64,000 bases of DNA from Actinomadura barringtoniae (GCF_017573505.1 NZ_JAGEOJ010000028.1:62001-126000), one strand, 5' to 3'. Shown: positions 25,088 through 33,554, counted from the stretch's first letter. Notes: generated by a model not told the origin, from the letters alone. Program-made: numbers and translations.

Positions 25088-25524
25088 CGGTGGGCGAGCT
25101 GGATGAGGGCGCCGTCGTCGATGAGCCAGACGCTCCCGTCGGCGGCGGCGCCCCGCAGCCCTTCGGTGGCGTGGTGTCCGGCGAGGCCGGGCAGGGCGGG
25201 GTCGGCCAGGCCGGCGAACGCGATGGTGGCGGAGGCACGCCAGATGCCGGTCTCGGCCAGGCGGCGGCCGGGCCCCGCCCACCCGGCCGCGGTGTCGGCG
25301 ATCACCCAGGCGTCGGGTGCGCCGGCGGCCAGCCGGGTGGCGGGCCGCAGCCACGACGCGGCACGGGCGGGCCAGGACACCACCGCGCCGATCTCGCCCG
25401 CCCACGCCCGCTGGAACGCCTCCGCCGCCTGGCGGGCGGCGGGGGAGCGTCCGTGACCCACGTTCACCAGGTGCGCCCCGCCGGCTTCCAGCAGTCGCAG
25501 GACGGTGGCGAGCTCGGGTGTCAC
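25084..25524 (-). CDS. Protein of unknown function in the alkylation operon
   Basis: A 146-residue protein with 4-bp GTGA overlaps at both ends, so it is tightly coupled to the MGMT-Ada gene before it and the mini-Ada gene after it. It appears to be a small alpha/beta protein: TPELATVLRLLEAGGAHLV, WVIADTAAGWAG, GSVWLIDDGAL. No Cys residues, signal peptide or membrane segment are seen. I do not recognise a family; position suggests a role in alkylation repair or its control. Confidence 0.75.
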   Translation of the reverse strand: MTPELATVLRLLEAGGAHLVNVGHGRSPAARQAAEAFQRAWAGEIGAVVSWPARAASWLRPATRLAAGAPDAWVIADTAAGWAGPGRRLAETGIWRASATIAFAGLADPALPGLAGHHATEGLRGAAADGSVWLIDDGALIQLAHR

Positions 25525-26291
25525 GCGGCGGCGCCGGGCTTGCAGTGCAGGCACGGCCGGTACCCGGCGGCCTGGGCGGCGGCCAGGGTGCGAAATCCCT
25601 GCCGGTGCCCGTCGGTGATGCGGCGGGCGTCGCTGCAGGTCGGGTAGCACACGATGCCGGTGGTGTCGCTGCCGATGAAGTGCACACCGCCCGCGGCCCA
25701 CCCGGCGACCTGGTCGAGGTTGACGTTCTCGGCGCGCAGCAGCCGCTCCTTGGCCTCGGCGCCGAACACGTACTGCCCGACCGTCCCATCCGAGCGGGTG
25801 ACGCGGTGGCAGGGGATCAGCAGCGGCACGGGGTTGCGGCCCAGCGCCGACCCGACCGCCCGCACCGCCTTGGGCGACCCGGCCTGCCGCGCGATCCACG
25901 CGTAGGGGCGGGTCTGCCCGCGCGGGATGGTCGCGGCGGCGCGCAGCACCGAGGCCTCAAAGTCGCTGAGGCCGCGCAGGTCCAGCCGCAGGGTCCCGAG
26001 CCTGCCGGTGCGCAGCGCGGGCAGCAGCCCGGCGGGCGGCTTGTCGGCGGGCAGCAGCGGCCGCGCGAACCGGTCGCGGAACGCGGCGGCGAACGCCTGG
26101 TCGTCCAGGCCGGCGCGCAGGTAGGCGACGCCCTGGTCGGTGAAGGCGACCTGCAGGCCCGCCAGGGCGCCTTCCATCGGGCCCTCGACGTGGACCCGGC
26201 GGGCGACGATGCGGTCCAGCAGGGTATCGGGCGCGCCCGCCGGCAGCCCTGCCAGGCCCTCGGCCAGCGGGTCGGGGAATTCAGAACGCAT
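25521..26291 (-). CDS. MGMT-Ada fusion with reversed domain order
   Basis: A 256-residue DNA methyltransferase-repair protein. Residues about 20-190 are a methylated-DNA-cysteine S-methyltransferase domain with the active-site Cys161 in LLIPCHRV and the Arg-finger helix KAVRAVGSALGRNP. Residues 200-253 are an Ada zinc domain with Cys215, Cys219, Cys247 and Cys250. E. coli Ada has the zinc domain first with a helix-turn-helix between; here the order is reversed and no helix-turn-helix is visible. It should repair O6-methylguanine and possibly methylphosphotriesters. ATG 26291 lies inside the sigma-factor gene (11-bp overlap), and its stop overlaps the next gene. Confidence 0.88.
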   Translation of the reverse strand: MRSEFPDPLAEGLAGLPAGAPDTLLDRIVARRVHVEGPMEGALAGLQVAFTDQGVAYLRAGLDDQAFAAAFRDRFARPLLPADKPPAGLLPALRTGRLGTLRLDLRGLSDFEASVLRAAATIPRGQTRPYAWIARQAGSPKAVRAVGSALGRNPVPLLIPCHRVTRSDGTVGQYVFGAEAKERLLRAENVNLDQVAGWAAGGVHFIGSDTTGIVCYPTCSDARRITDGHRQGFRTLAAAQAAGYRPCLHCKPGAAA

Positions 26292-27003
26292 GGGGTGCCC
26301 CCTTGGAGTCGTGCAGCTTGCGGAGCCGGGCCAGGCCCCGGGAGATATGGGATTTGACGGTGCCCTCGGGCACGTCCAGCACGGCCGCGATCTCGGCGAT
26401 CGGCAGGTCGGCGGCGTGCCGCAGCACCACGGCGGCGCGTTGGGCCTCGGGCAGCTGGGCCAGCAGGCCCGCCAGTTCCCGGCCGGTCTCGTGCCGGGCC
26501 GCGGCCGCCTCGACGCCCTCGGCGGGGTCGGCGGGGTCGGGCGCGGCCTCCAGCGGGCCGGGCGGCGGTTTGCGGGCGGCACCGCGGCGGCTGTTGCGCC
26601 ACAGGTTCATCAGGATGGTCAGCAGCCACGCCCGGGGGCGCAGCTCGGCGATCCTGCCGGGTTCGTAGCCCAGCAGCGCCCGGTAGGCGCGCAGGAACGC
26701 CTCGGCGGCCAGGTCCTCGGCCTCGGCCCACCGCCCGCACAGCCGCAGCGCGGTGGAGAACACCGGCGTGCGATAGGCGTCATAGAGGACCACGAACCCG
26801 CCGTCCAGGTCGTCACCCAGCGCCGCCACCACCGCGGCCGCCACCTCGTCAACAGCCTCGGCGGGGTCGGCGGGGTCGGCGGCGCAGGTGGCCGTGTCGC
26901 CGGTCTCGGCGCCTGCCGCGGGCTCCGCCCGGTCCCGCGCGGCGCGGGCGGGGGAGTCGCGGGAGCCCGGGGTTCCGGCGGCCGGGATGAGCATGTCGTC
27001 CAT
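26281..27003 (-). CDS. ECF-type RNA polymerase sigma factor
   Basis: A 240-residue sigma-70-family protein of the ECF type. Region 2 is at about residues 70-140 (FSTALRLCGRWAEAEDLAAE, FLRAYRALL) and region 4 at about 175-235, with LPEAQRAAVVLRH and AEIAAVLDVPEGTVKSHISR as the -35-binding helix-turn-helix. The first 55 residues are acidic and Pro/Ala-rich. ATG 27003 is chosen; a 15-residue longer form is possible. It overlaps the MGMT-Ada gene by 11 bp and has no recognisable anti-sigma partner. It has a candidate promoter shared with the 2OG oxygenase gene. Confidence 0.9.
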   Translation of the reverse strand: MDDMLIPAAGTPGSRDSPARAARDRAEPAAGAETGDTATCAADPADPAEAVDEVAAAVVAALGDDLDGGFVVLYDAYRTPVFSTALRLCGRWAEAEDLAAEAFLRAYRALLGYEPGRIAELRPRAWLLTILMNLWRNSRRGAARKPPPGPLEAAPDPADPAEGVEAAAARHETGRELAGLLAQLPEAQRAAVVLRHAADLPIAEIAAVLDVPEGTVKSHISRGLARLRKLHDSKGAPHAF

Positions 27004-27020
27004 TACCGTCACATCCCCTG

Positions 27021-27051
27021 AACCCCGCGCCGCCGCCCCCGGTTGCACCCC
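27021..27051 (-). promoter_or_regulatory. Candidate ECF-type promoter of the sigma/MGMT-Ada operon
   Basis: Read on the minus strand: GGGGTGCAACCGGG (27051-27038), 10 nt, then CGGGGTT (27027-27021). It fills the 53-bp gap after the response-regulator gene and ends 17 bp before the sigma start. The identical blocks and spacing precede the 2OG oxygenase gene, suggesting autoregulation by the sigma factor. Confidence 0.6.
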
Positions 27052-27056
27052 TGGGG

Positions 27057-27722
27057 TCAGCTGAGCCAGCCGGGCTTGATCATCCCCGATTCGTAGGCCA
27101 GCACCACCAGCTGCGCGCGGTCGCGGGCGCCCAGCTTGGCCAGGATCCGGCTCACGTGCGTCTTGGCCGTCGCCGGGCTCAGCACCAGCCGGGCGGCGAT
27201 CTCCTCGTTCGACAGGCCCGCCGCGACCAGCTCCAGCACCTCCCGTTCCCGGTCGGTGAGCGCGTTCAGCTCCACGGCGGGCGGCGGCGCGGTGATCCGG
27301 GACGCGAACTCGGCGATCAGCCGCCGCGTCACCGTCGGCGCCAGCAGCGCGTCGCCGCGCGCCACGACCCGCACCCCGTGGATCAGCTCGGGCGGCTCGG
27401 TGTCCTTCACCAGGAACCCGCTGGCCCCGGCCTTGATCGCCCCGTACACGTAGTCGTCGAGGTCGAACGTCGTCAAGATCACCACCTTGACGGTCTCCAG
27501 CCGCGGATCCGACACGATCCGGCGGGTGGCCTCCAGGCCGTCCAGCACCGGCATCCGGATGTCCATCAGCACCACGTCGGGGCGCAGCTCACCGGCCAGC
27601 GACACCGCCCGCTCGCCGTCGCCGGCCTCGGCGACGATCTCGATGTCGGGCTCGCCCTCCAGGATCGACCGGAACCCGGCCCGCACCAAGGTCTGGTCGT
27701 CGACCAGCACCACCCGGATCAT
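27057..27722 (-). CDS. NarL/LuxR-type response regulator
   Basis: A 221-residue response regulator. The receiver domain has Asp8/Asp9, the phospho-acceptor Asp54 in VVLMDIRMP, and Lys in FLVKDTEP. The LuxR-type helix-turn-helix (about residues 150-215) reads LTDREREVLELVAAGLSNEE. The start overlaps the histidine-kinase stop (ATGA), so the pair is translationally coupled. Target genes are unknown; the sigma-factor gene lies 53 bp downstream but seems to have its own promoter. Confidence 0.95.
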   Translation of the reverse strand: MIRVVLVDDQTLVRAGFRSILEGEPDIEIVAEAGDGERAVSLAGELRPDVVLMDIRMPVLDGLEATRRIVSDPRLETVKVVILTTFDLDDYVYGAIKAGASGFLVKDTEPPELIHGVRVVARGDALLAPTVTRRLIAEFASRITAPPPAVELNALTDREREVLELVAAGLSNEEIAARLVLSPATAKTHVSRILAKLGARDRAQLVVLAYESGMIKPGWLS

Positions 27723-28996
27723 TGTCCGATCTCCTCCGTCCGTTCACCCGGATGTGGCAGCGGCAGCCGCGCCCACACCCGGAACCCACCGCCCGGGCCC
27801 GGCCCGGCGGTCATCTCACCGCCCACCGACGCGGCACGCTCGGCCATTCCCCGCAGCCCGTTGCCGCTGCCGCCGCCTCCCGCCTCACCCTGCTCGGCTG
27901 CATCGGCGGCGCCACCGGACTCCACCGAACCACCCGGCCCGCCGGCACTCCCCGCCGGGGTCGGGCCGACGCCGTCGTCGTCGATCTGAACGATCACCGC
28001 CTCGGTTGTACAACGGATCTGCACGGTGGCGGTACTCGCGGCGGCGTGTCGCACCGCGTTCGTCAGCGCCTCCTGCACGATCCGGTATCCGGCCAGGTCC
28101 ACCGGCGCGGGCAGGTCCACGGCCGGCGGCGGCCCCGACAGCGTCGCCTTCAGGCCCGCAGCCGACGTCTGCTCCAGCAGCTCACCCACGCGTGACAGGG
28201 ACGGCGCGGGCGCCACCGGCGGCCCGCCGTCCTGCTCGTCCACCTGCCGCAGCACGCCCAGCACCCCGCGCAGCTCCCGCAGCGTGTCCTTGGACGCCCG
28301 CTTGATCGCCTCGAGCGAGGCATAAGCCCGTTCGGGGTCGTCGCGGCGGTGCAGCGCCGCACCGGCCTGCACGTTGATCAGCGAGATCTGGTGGGCGAGC
28401 ACGTCGTGCAGCTCCCGCGCGATCCGCAGCCGCTCCTCGGCGGCGCGCCGCAGCGCCTCCTGCTCGCGGGTCCGCTCGGCCTCGGCGGCCCGCTCCTCGA
28501 TCGCCGCGATGTGCTGGCGCCGGTTGCGCACGTACTGCCCGAGCGCGATCACCGGCAGCAGGAAGAACGTCACCCCGGCGACCGACTCGGCGCCCGCCAG
28601 CTGCTCGGCGGTGGTGTTGCCGCCGGTGCCGCGCCACAGGTTCATCAGCACGAACCCGGCGTTGATCGCCGCCGTCGCCGCCAGCGACACGAACAGACGG
28701 CACTCCACCGCCGCGGTGTACAGGGCGATCACGAACGCCAGCCCGATCGGCCCGTCGGGGAAGCCCATCGAGTAGTACACGACCGCCGTGATGATCGTCG
28801 CCCACAGTGTGATCACCGGGTGGCGGCGGCGCACCACCAGCACCAGGCAGCACGCCGTGATCAGCAACCCGCCCGCCGGCCACATCGGCCGGTCCGAGGA
28901 CCGCACGCTCAGCTCCGACATCACCAGCGTCACGGCCCACGCGCCGACCGCCAGGACCAGGTCGCCGCGCGCCGGCGTCCACCAGGTTCGCCTCAC
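27719..28996 (-). CDS. Sensor histidine kinase (NarL-type partner)
   Basis: A 425-residue membrane sensor kinase. Five or six hydrophobic segments fill residues 10-160, followed by a helical linker, the HisKA_3 dimerisation helix with the phospho-His in RIARELHDVLAHQISL, and a HATPase_c domain (NAVRHAA, DDDGVG, GNGLRGMAERA). A Gly/Ser-rich insert lies between the two ATP-binding motifs. No extracellular sensory domain is visible, so it probably senses the membrane or a membrane partner. Paired with the response regulator at 27057. Confidence 0.93.
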   Translation of the reverse strand: MRRTWWTPARGDLVLAVGAWAVTLVMSELSVRSSDRPMWPAGGLLITACCLVLVVRRRHPVITLWATIITAVVYYSMGFPDGPIGLAFVIALYTAAVECRLFVSLAATAAINAGFVLMNLWRGTGGNTTAEQLAGAESVAGVTFFLLPVIALGQYVRNRRQHIAAIEERAAEAERTREQEALRRAAEERLRIARELHDVLAHQISLINVQAGAALHRRDDPERAYASLEAIKRASKDTLRELRGVLGVLRQVDEQDGGPPVAPAPSLSRVGELLEQTSAAGLKATLSGPPPAVDLPAPVDLAGYRIVQEALTNAVRHAAASTATVQIRCTTEAVIVQIDDDGVGPTPAGSAGGPGGSVESGGAADAAEQGEAGGGGSGNGLRGMAERAASVGGEMTAGPGPGGGFRVWARLPLPHPGERTEEIGQ

Positions 28997-29199
28997 GGCC
29001 CCAACGGTAGTTCAGGAGATCGCACCCGGGCGGCCCGCCGCACCGCGCTGGACCGCCCGTGGACGCCCACTGGACCGCGATCCAGCCCCCGCCGAGCCCC
29101 TTCCGAGCCCTCGCCGAGCCCCCTTCAGGCCGCCGGACAGCGCCCCACCCTTGACTTTCGTCAGTAACGGCGCAGATCAACCGCTTGTAGCGTGACGGT

Positions 29200-30852
29200 G
29201 TGAACGAACGGGGACGCCCGCAGGGGCACGGGCAGCCCACGACGCGCCGCGGGCTGATCCGGGACGCGATCTTGTGGGTGCTGCTGGCCACCCCGGTGGT
29301 GATCGGAAACCTGGCGCCGCCCGAGCCGCGCCGCCCGCTGTGGTGGCTCACCCTCGCCGGGACGCTGGCGCTGGGCGCGGCGATCGCCGCCGGGCGCCGC
29401 CACCCGCTGGTGCCGCTGCTGGTGGTGACGTTCCTGCTGCCGCTGCAGGGCAACTTCGCGTTCGCGCTGCCGGTCGCCGCCTACCTGGCGGGCCGCCGCA
29501 CGCCCCGCGCCCAGCCCGTCGTGTGGATCTTCACGGTGACGTTCGCGGGCGGGACGCTGCTGAACATCGCCCGCGGCATCGACGTCACCTCCTGGTTCCC
29601 GCTGACGCTGTGGTTCGTGCTGCTGGCCGTGCTGCCGTGGCTGGCGGGCCGGTACTGGCGGCAGTACCAGGAGCTGGTGCACGCCGGCTGGGAACGCGCC
29701 GAGCAGCTGGAACGCGAGCACCGCATCGTCGCCGAACGCGAACGGCTGCGCGAACGCGCCCGCATCGCCCAGGACATGCACGACTCCCTCGGCCACGAAC
29801 TGGCACTGATCGCGGTCCGCGCGGGCGCGCTGCAGGTCGCACCCGATCTGCCCGAACGGCACCGCGCCGCGGCCGCCGACCTGCGCGCGGGCGCGGCCGA
29901 CGCCACCGACCAGCTGCGCGGCATCATCGGCGTGCTGCGCGAGGACCACCTGACCTCGGGCGGCGGCGCCGATCGCGGGGAGGCGGCCGTACGGCCCGCA
30001 CGCGAGAGCATCACCGACCTTGTGGACCGCGCCCGCGGCTCGGGCATCGACGTCACCCTCACCGCCACCGACACCGGCGAGGACGCAGAGGCGGGCGCGG
30101 AAAGCAGGGAGCAGGCGCCGATGGTGGCGCTGGCCGCGCACCGCCTGGTGCAGGAGGCCCTCACCAACGCCGCCAAGCACGCCCCCGGCGCCCCCGTCAC
30201 CGTGACACTCGCCCGGCCGCATGGCCGGACCGTCGTCACCGTCACCAACACCGCGCCGCCCGGCGGGCCGCGCCCGCCGGGCCCCTCGGGCGGTCTCGGG
30301 CTGACGGGCCTCACCGAACGGGTCCGCCTCGCCGGAGGCACCCTGACGACCGGCCCGACACCGGCGGGCGGGTTCCAGGTCACCGCGGACCTGCCCGACG
30401 ACCCCGCACCGCCCGCCGGTACCGGCCTGGAGGGCACCGGGCCGCCGACCGCGCGGCGGCTGGCCAGCGAACGCCGCCAGGTCCGCCGGGGCCTCATCAC
30501 CGCGATCACCGTGCCCGCCGCGCTGGTGGCGTTCCTGTCGGCGATCATGCTGGGGTACTACGCGTACTCCACGCTCAACTCGGTGCTGGCCCCCGCCGAC
30601 TACAACGCGCTGCGCACCGGGCAGCCCCGCGCCGACATCGAACGCGTCCTGCCGCGCAACGAGCTCCTCAACTCCGCCGACATCGCCGCCCAGTTCCCCG
30701 CGCCGCCGCCCGGCAGCGCCTGCCGGTTCTACCGTTCCGACGGCAACCTGCTGGGCGTCGGCACCGTGTACCGGCTGTGCTTCACGGCCGGCCGCCTGGC
30801 CGCCAAGGACGCCGTACGGCCCAACGCCGCCGCCGACCACCGCACACCCTGA
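29200..30852 (+). CDS. Sensor histidine kinase with extra C-terminal membrane domain
   Basis: A 550-residue kinase. N-terminal membrane helices (residues 20-150) are followed by HisKA_3 with RIAQDMHDSLGHELAL and HATPase_c (NAAKHAPG, GGLGLTGLTERV). After the kinase core, about 130 further residues hold another membrane segment (LITAITVPAALVAFLSAIM) and a tail with YNALRTGQPRADIERVLP and paired Cys (SACRFY, RLCFTAG), resembling SmpA-like or BLIP-like extracytoplasmic folds. This appendage is not usual for the family. Its gene is followed by a 9-bp tandem repeat and its response-regulator gene. Confidence 0.9.
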   Translation: MNERGRPQGHGQPTTRRGLIRDAILWVLLATPVVIGNLAPPEPRRPLWWLTLAGTLALGAAIAAGRRHPLVPLLVVTFLLPLQGNFAFALPVAAYLAGRRTPRAQPVVWIFTVTFAGGTLLNIARGIDVTSWFPLTLWFVLLAVLPWLAGRYWRQYQELVHAGWERAEQLEREHRIVAERERLRERARIAQDMHDSLGHELALIAVRAGALQVAPDLPERHRAAAADLRAGAADATDQLRGIIGVLREDHLTSGGGADRGEAAVRPARESITDLVDRARGSGIDVTLTATDTGEDAEAGAESREQAPMVALAAHRLVQEALTNAAKHAPGAPVTVTLARPHGRTVVTVTNTAPPGGPRPPGPSGGLGLTGLTERVRLAGGTLTTGPTPAGGFQVTADLPDDPAPPAGTGLEGTGPPTARRLASERRQVRRGLITAITVPAALVAFLSAIMLGYYAYSTLNSVLAPADYNALRTGQPRADIERVLPRNELLNSADIAAQFPAPPPGSACRFYRSDGNLLGVGTVYRLCFTAGRLAAKDAVRPNAAADHRTP

Positions 30853-30870
30853 ACCCGCTGAACGCGCACC

Positions 30871-30897
30871 GAACGCACCGAACGCACCGAACGCACC
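30871..30897. repeat. 9-bp tandem repeat between kinase and regulator genes
   Basis: Three perfect copies of GAACGCACC, flanked by degenerate copies on both sides, fill most of the 68-bp gap between the kinase stop and the response-regulator ribosome-binding site. Copy number could alter the spacing. Confidence 0.85.
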
Positions 30898-30920
30898 TGA
30901 ACGCAAGGAGAGGGACACAC

Positions 30921-31601
30921 GTGATCCGGGTACTGCTCGCCGACGACGAGGCGATGATCCGCGCCGGGGTCCGCGCGATCCTGTCGGCCGACCCCGGCAT
31001 CGAGGTCACCGCCGAGGCCGCCGACGGCCACGAGGCGATCGAGCTGACCCTCGCGCATCGGCCCGACGTGGTCCTGCTGGACATCCGCATGCCCCGCCTG
31101 GACGGCCTGGCCGCCGCCGCCGAACTGCGCCGCGCCGCCCCCGCCACCGCCGTGATCATGCTCACCACGTTCGGCGAGGACGAGTACATCGCCCGCGCCC
31201 TGTCCGACGGCGCCGCCGGATTCCTGCTGAAATCCGGCGACCCCCGCGAGCTCATCGCCGGCGTCCACGCGGTCGCCGGCGGCGCCGCCTACCTGTCGCC
31301 CAAGGTCGCGCACCGCCTCATCACCGAGCTGAGCGGCGGCCGCCTCTCCCACGCCGCCACCGCCCGCCGCCGCACCGGCGCCCTCACCCCCCGCGAACGG
31401 GAGGTGCTGACCCTGGTCGGCGCCGGACTGTCCAACGCCGAGATCGCCGCGCGGCTGCACGTCGTCGAGGGCACCGTGAAGGCCTACGTCTCGGCCATCC
31501 TCACCCGCCTGCAGGTCAAGAACCGCGTACAGGCCGCGATCGTCGCCTACGAGGCCGGGCTGGTCAACGCAACCGGACCCGGCGCCGCAGGTGCCGGGTG
31601 A
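30921..31601 (+). CDS. NarL/LuxR-type response regulator
   Basis: A 226-residue response regulator starting at GTG 30921 behind AAGGAG. The receiver has Asp8/Asp9, phospho-acceptor Asp54 (VVLLDIRMP) and a Lys in FLLKSGDP. The LuxR helix-turn-helix contains LTPREREVLTLVGAGLSNAE. It is the partner of the kinase upstream. Its last 38 bp overlap the convergent DedA gene. Confidence 0.95.
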   Translation: MIRVLLADDEAMIRAGVRAILSADPGIEVTAEAADGHEAIELTLAHRPDVVLLDIRMPRLDGLAAAAELRRAAPATAVIMLTTFGEDEYIARALSDGAAGFLLKSGDPRELIAGVHAVAGGAAYLSPKVAHRLITELSGGRLSHAATARRRTGALTPREREVLTLVGAGLSNAEIAARLHVVEGTVKAYVSAILTRLQVKNRVQAAIVAYEAGLVNATGPGAAGAG

Positions 31602-32163
31602 CCTCGACGGCCACCGTCACCGACAACGCCAGCCCGAGCCCGACCGCCACGCCCTTCAGCGGGTCGTTCTCGAACGCCATCCCGCCCGCGTAACCCAGCA
31701 CCACCCCGTACAGCGCCCAGCTGACCGCCGCGACGCCCGCGAAGAACGCGAACGGCCGCGCCCGGTACCCGACCGCGCCCATCGCCATCGTCACCGCCGT
31801 ACGGCCGCCCGGCACGTACCGCGCCACCACCAGGATCAGCCCGCCGCGCTCGGCCAGCACCGCCGACGCCCACGCCAGCGCACGGGCCCGCCGCGTGCCC
31901 GGCCGCATCCGCGCCAGCCTGCCGCGCGACCGGCGCCCCACCAGGTACGACACGTGATCCCCGGCGAACGCGCCCAGCGCCGCCAAGGCCACCACCGGCG
32001 CGACCCGCAGCTCACCCGACGCCGCGTACACCCCCGCAGTGATCACCATGCTCTCGCTCGGCACCACCGGGAAGAACCCGTCCAGCATCGCCACCGCGAA
32101 CAACGCCGCGTAAAACCACGGCGACGACACCGCCGTGTGCACCACATCCATGATCGCGTCCAT
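31564..32163 (-). CDS. DedA-family membrane protein
   Basis: A 199-residue DedA (SNARE-associated) protein. It has the family motifs FFPVVPSESMVITAGVYA, GAFAGDHVSYLVGRR and RYVPGGRTAVTMAMG, with about five hydrophobic segments. DedA proteins act in membrane homeostasis, and some flip polyprenyl phosphate or phosphatidylethanolamine. ATG 32163 is chosen over longer frames, which lack similarity. The C-terminal codons overlap the convergent response-regulator gene by 38 bp. Confidence 0.92.
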   Translation of the reverse strand: MDAIMDVVHTAVSSPWFYAALFAVAMLDGFFPVVPSESMVITAGVYAASGELRVAPVVALAALGAFAGDHVSYLVGRRSRGRLARMRPGTRRARALAWASAVLAERGGLILVVARYVPGGRTAVTMAMGAVGYRARPFAFFAGVAAVSWALYGVVLGYAGGMAFENDPLKGVAVGLGLALSVTVAVEVTRHLRRRVRLR

Positions 32164-32350
32164 GCGGGAAACGCTAGAAACCGCAGGCAGGCGCGCACAT
32201 CGCACCAACGGCGCCCGCCACCCCCGACCATCGGCAGGTCCCGCGTCCGTCCTGCGAACGATGTACGGCCGGTTCGTCACGCCGGAGGACGATCCGGGCA
32301 CCGCTCCGGCCGCATCCTGGAACCACCACCACACCGACCGGGAGCACACG

Positions 32351-32827
32351 ATGCACCGCACGTCACAGGCCCAGACCCAGGCCCAGCCGCACACCGATCA
32401 GGCGATCGTCCGCGCCTCCGACACCGACCGCGACATCGCCATCGAGACCCTGCGCGACGCCCTGGCCGAAGGCGCGCTGGACACCGCCGAACACGACCGG
32501 CGCCTCCAGCAGGCCATGACGGCCACCACCATGGGCGACCTGGCCGCCCTCACCGCCGACCTGCCGGTCTCCCGCGCCTCCCTCACCAAGCGCGAGGCGC
32601 AGCGCCGCGACGCCGACAAGCGCGAGTGGTTCAACGAATGGGGCCACTGGGCGGGCGGCGCCGTGATCATGACGGCGATCGGGGGGTTCACCAGCGTCCA
32701 GGCGGGCGAGCTGAAGTACTTCTGGCCGATGGTGCCGCTGGGCATCTGGGCGGCGATCCTCATCTCCTACGCCATCTGGCCCGGCAAGGACGACCGCCAC
32801 GGCCTGCCCACCCACCGCCACCACTGA
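32351..32827 (+). CDS. DUF1707 protein with two membrane segments
   Basis: A 158-residue protein starting at ATG 32351 behind GGGAG. Residues 20-75 are a DUF1707 domain (RASDTDRDIAIETLRDALAE, TAEHDRRLQQAMTATTMGDL), common at the N-terminus of actinobacterial membrane or envelope proteins. A basic linker is followed by a tryptophan-rich pair of membrane segments (WAGGAVIMTAIGGFTS and FWPMVPLGIWAAILISYAIW). Function is unknown; the domain is thought to be a protein-interaction or regulatory module. Confidence 0.88.
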   Translation: MHRTSQAQTQAQPHTDQAIVRASDTDRDIAIETLRDALAEGALDTAEHDRRLQQAMTATTMGDLAALTADLPVSRASLTKREAQRRDADKREWFNEWGHWAGGAVIMTAIGGFTSVQAGELKYFWPMVPLGIWAAILISYAIWPGKDDRHGLPTHRHH

Positions 32828-32909
32828 GGCCGGTCCGCGTTCACGGGAAACCGGCTCGAGGGAAACCGGTTCGCGTCGCCGCCCCGTCGTGCAGCAGACT
32901 GGGCCGACT

Positions 32910-33554
32910 GTGAGCAACCTGCACATCTTCGACATGGACGGCACGCTGCTGGCCGGGTCCACCGCCAACCTCGAGGTCGCCCGCCGCCTGGGCACCCTGC
33001 CCGAACTGCACGCCCTGGAGGCACGGTTCTCCGCAGGCGAGCTGGACACCCGGGGGTTCTCCGCCGCCATCCACGGCCTGTGGCGCACGCTCACCCCCGC
33101 CGACGTCGCCGCCGCCTACGCCGCCGGGCCGTGGCTGACCGGCATCGCCGACGTCTGCGCCGACATCCGCCGCCGCGGCGAGCACTCGGCCGTCATCACC
33201 ATGTCACCGGACTTCTTCGCCCACCACCTGCTGGAACTGGGCTTCGACGACGTCGTCGCCTCCCGCTTCCCGCCGCTGCCGTTCACCGCGCCGCTGGACC
33301 CGGCCGGGATCCTCACGCCCGCCGACAAGGTCACCATCGCCGACCGGCTGCGCGCCCGCCACGGCCTGGACCCCGGCCGCTGCGTCGCCTACGGCGACTC
33401 GATGTCGGACGCGCCGCTGTTCCGCCACCTGCGCAACACCGTCGCCGTCAACGCCGACCACCACCTCACCGAGATCGCCGCCCTGCACTACAGCGGCCGC
33501 GACCTCACCGCCGCCTACGCCCTGGGCCGCGGCCTGCTCACCACCCCCAACTGA
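32910..33554 (+). CDS. HAD-IB (SerB-like) phosphatase
   Basis: About 214 residues of a HAD subfamily IB phosphatase. Motif I is FDMDGTLLAG, motif II is the Ser in VITMSPDFF, the Lys is in LTPADKVTIA and motif III is YGDSMSDAP. This subfamily includes phosphoserine phosphatase and related enzymes. Starts at GTG 32910 (chosen; a CAGACT hexamer lies upstream) or GTG 32889 are possible. Confidence 0.88.
   Translation: MSNLHIFDMDGTLLAGSTANLEVARRLGTLPELHALEARFSAGELDTRGFSAAIHGLWRTLTPADVAAAYAAGPWLTGIADVCADIRRRGEHSAVITMSPDFFAHHLLELGFDDVVASRFPPLPFTAPLDPAGILTPADKVTIADRLRARHGLDPGRCVAYGDSMSDAPLFRHLRNTVAVNADHHLTEIAALHYSGRDLTAAYALGRGLLTTPN

Noticed and set aside
26281..27722. Response regulator and sigma factor as one operon with the kinase
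   Set aside because: They are on one strand and 53 bp apart, but a promoter-like motif fills that gap, so separate initiation is more likely; read-through is not excluded.
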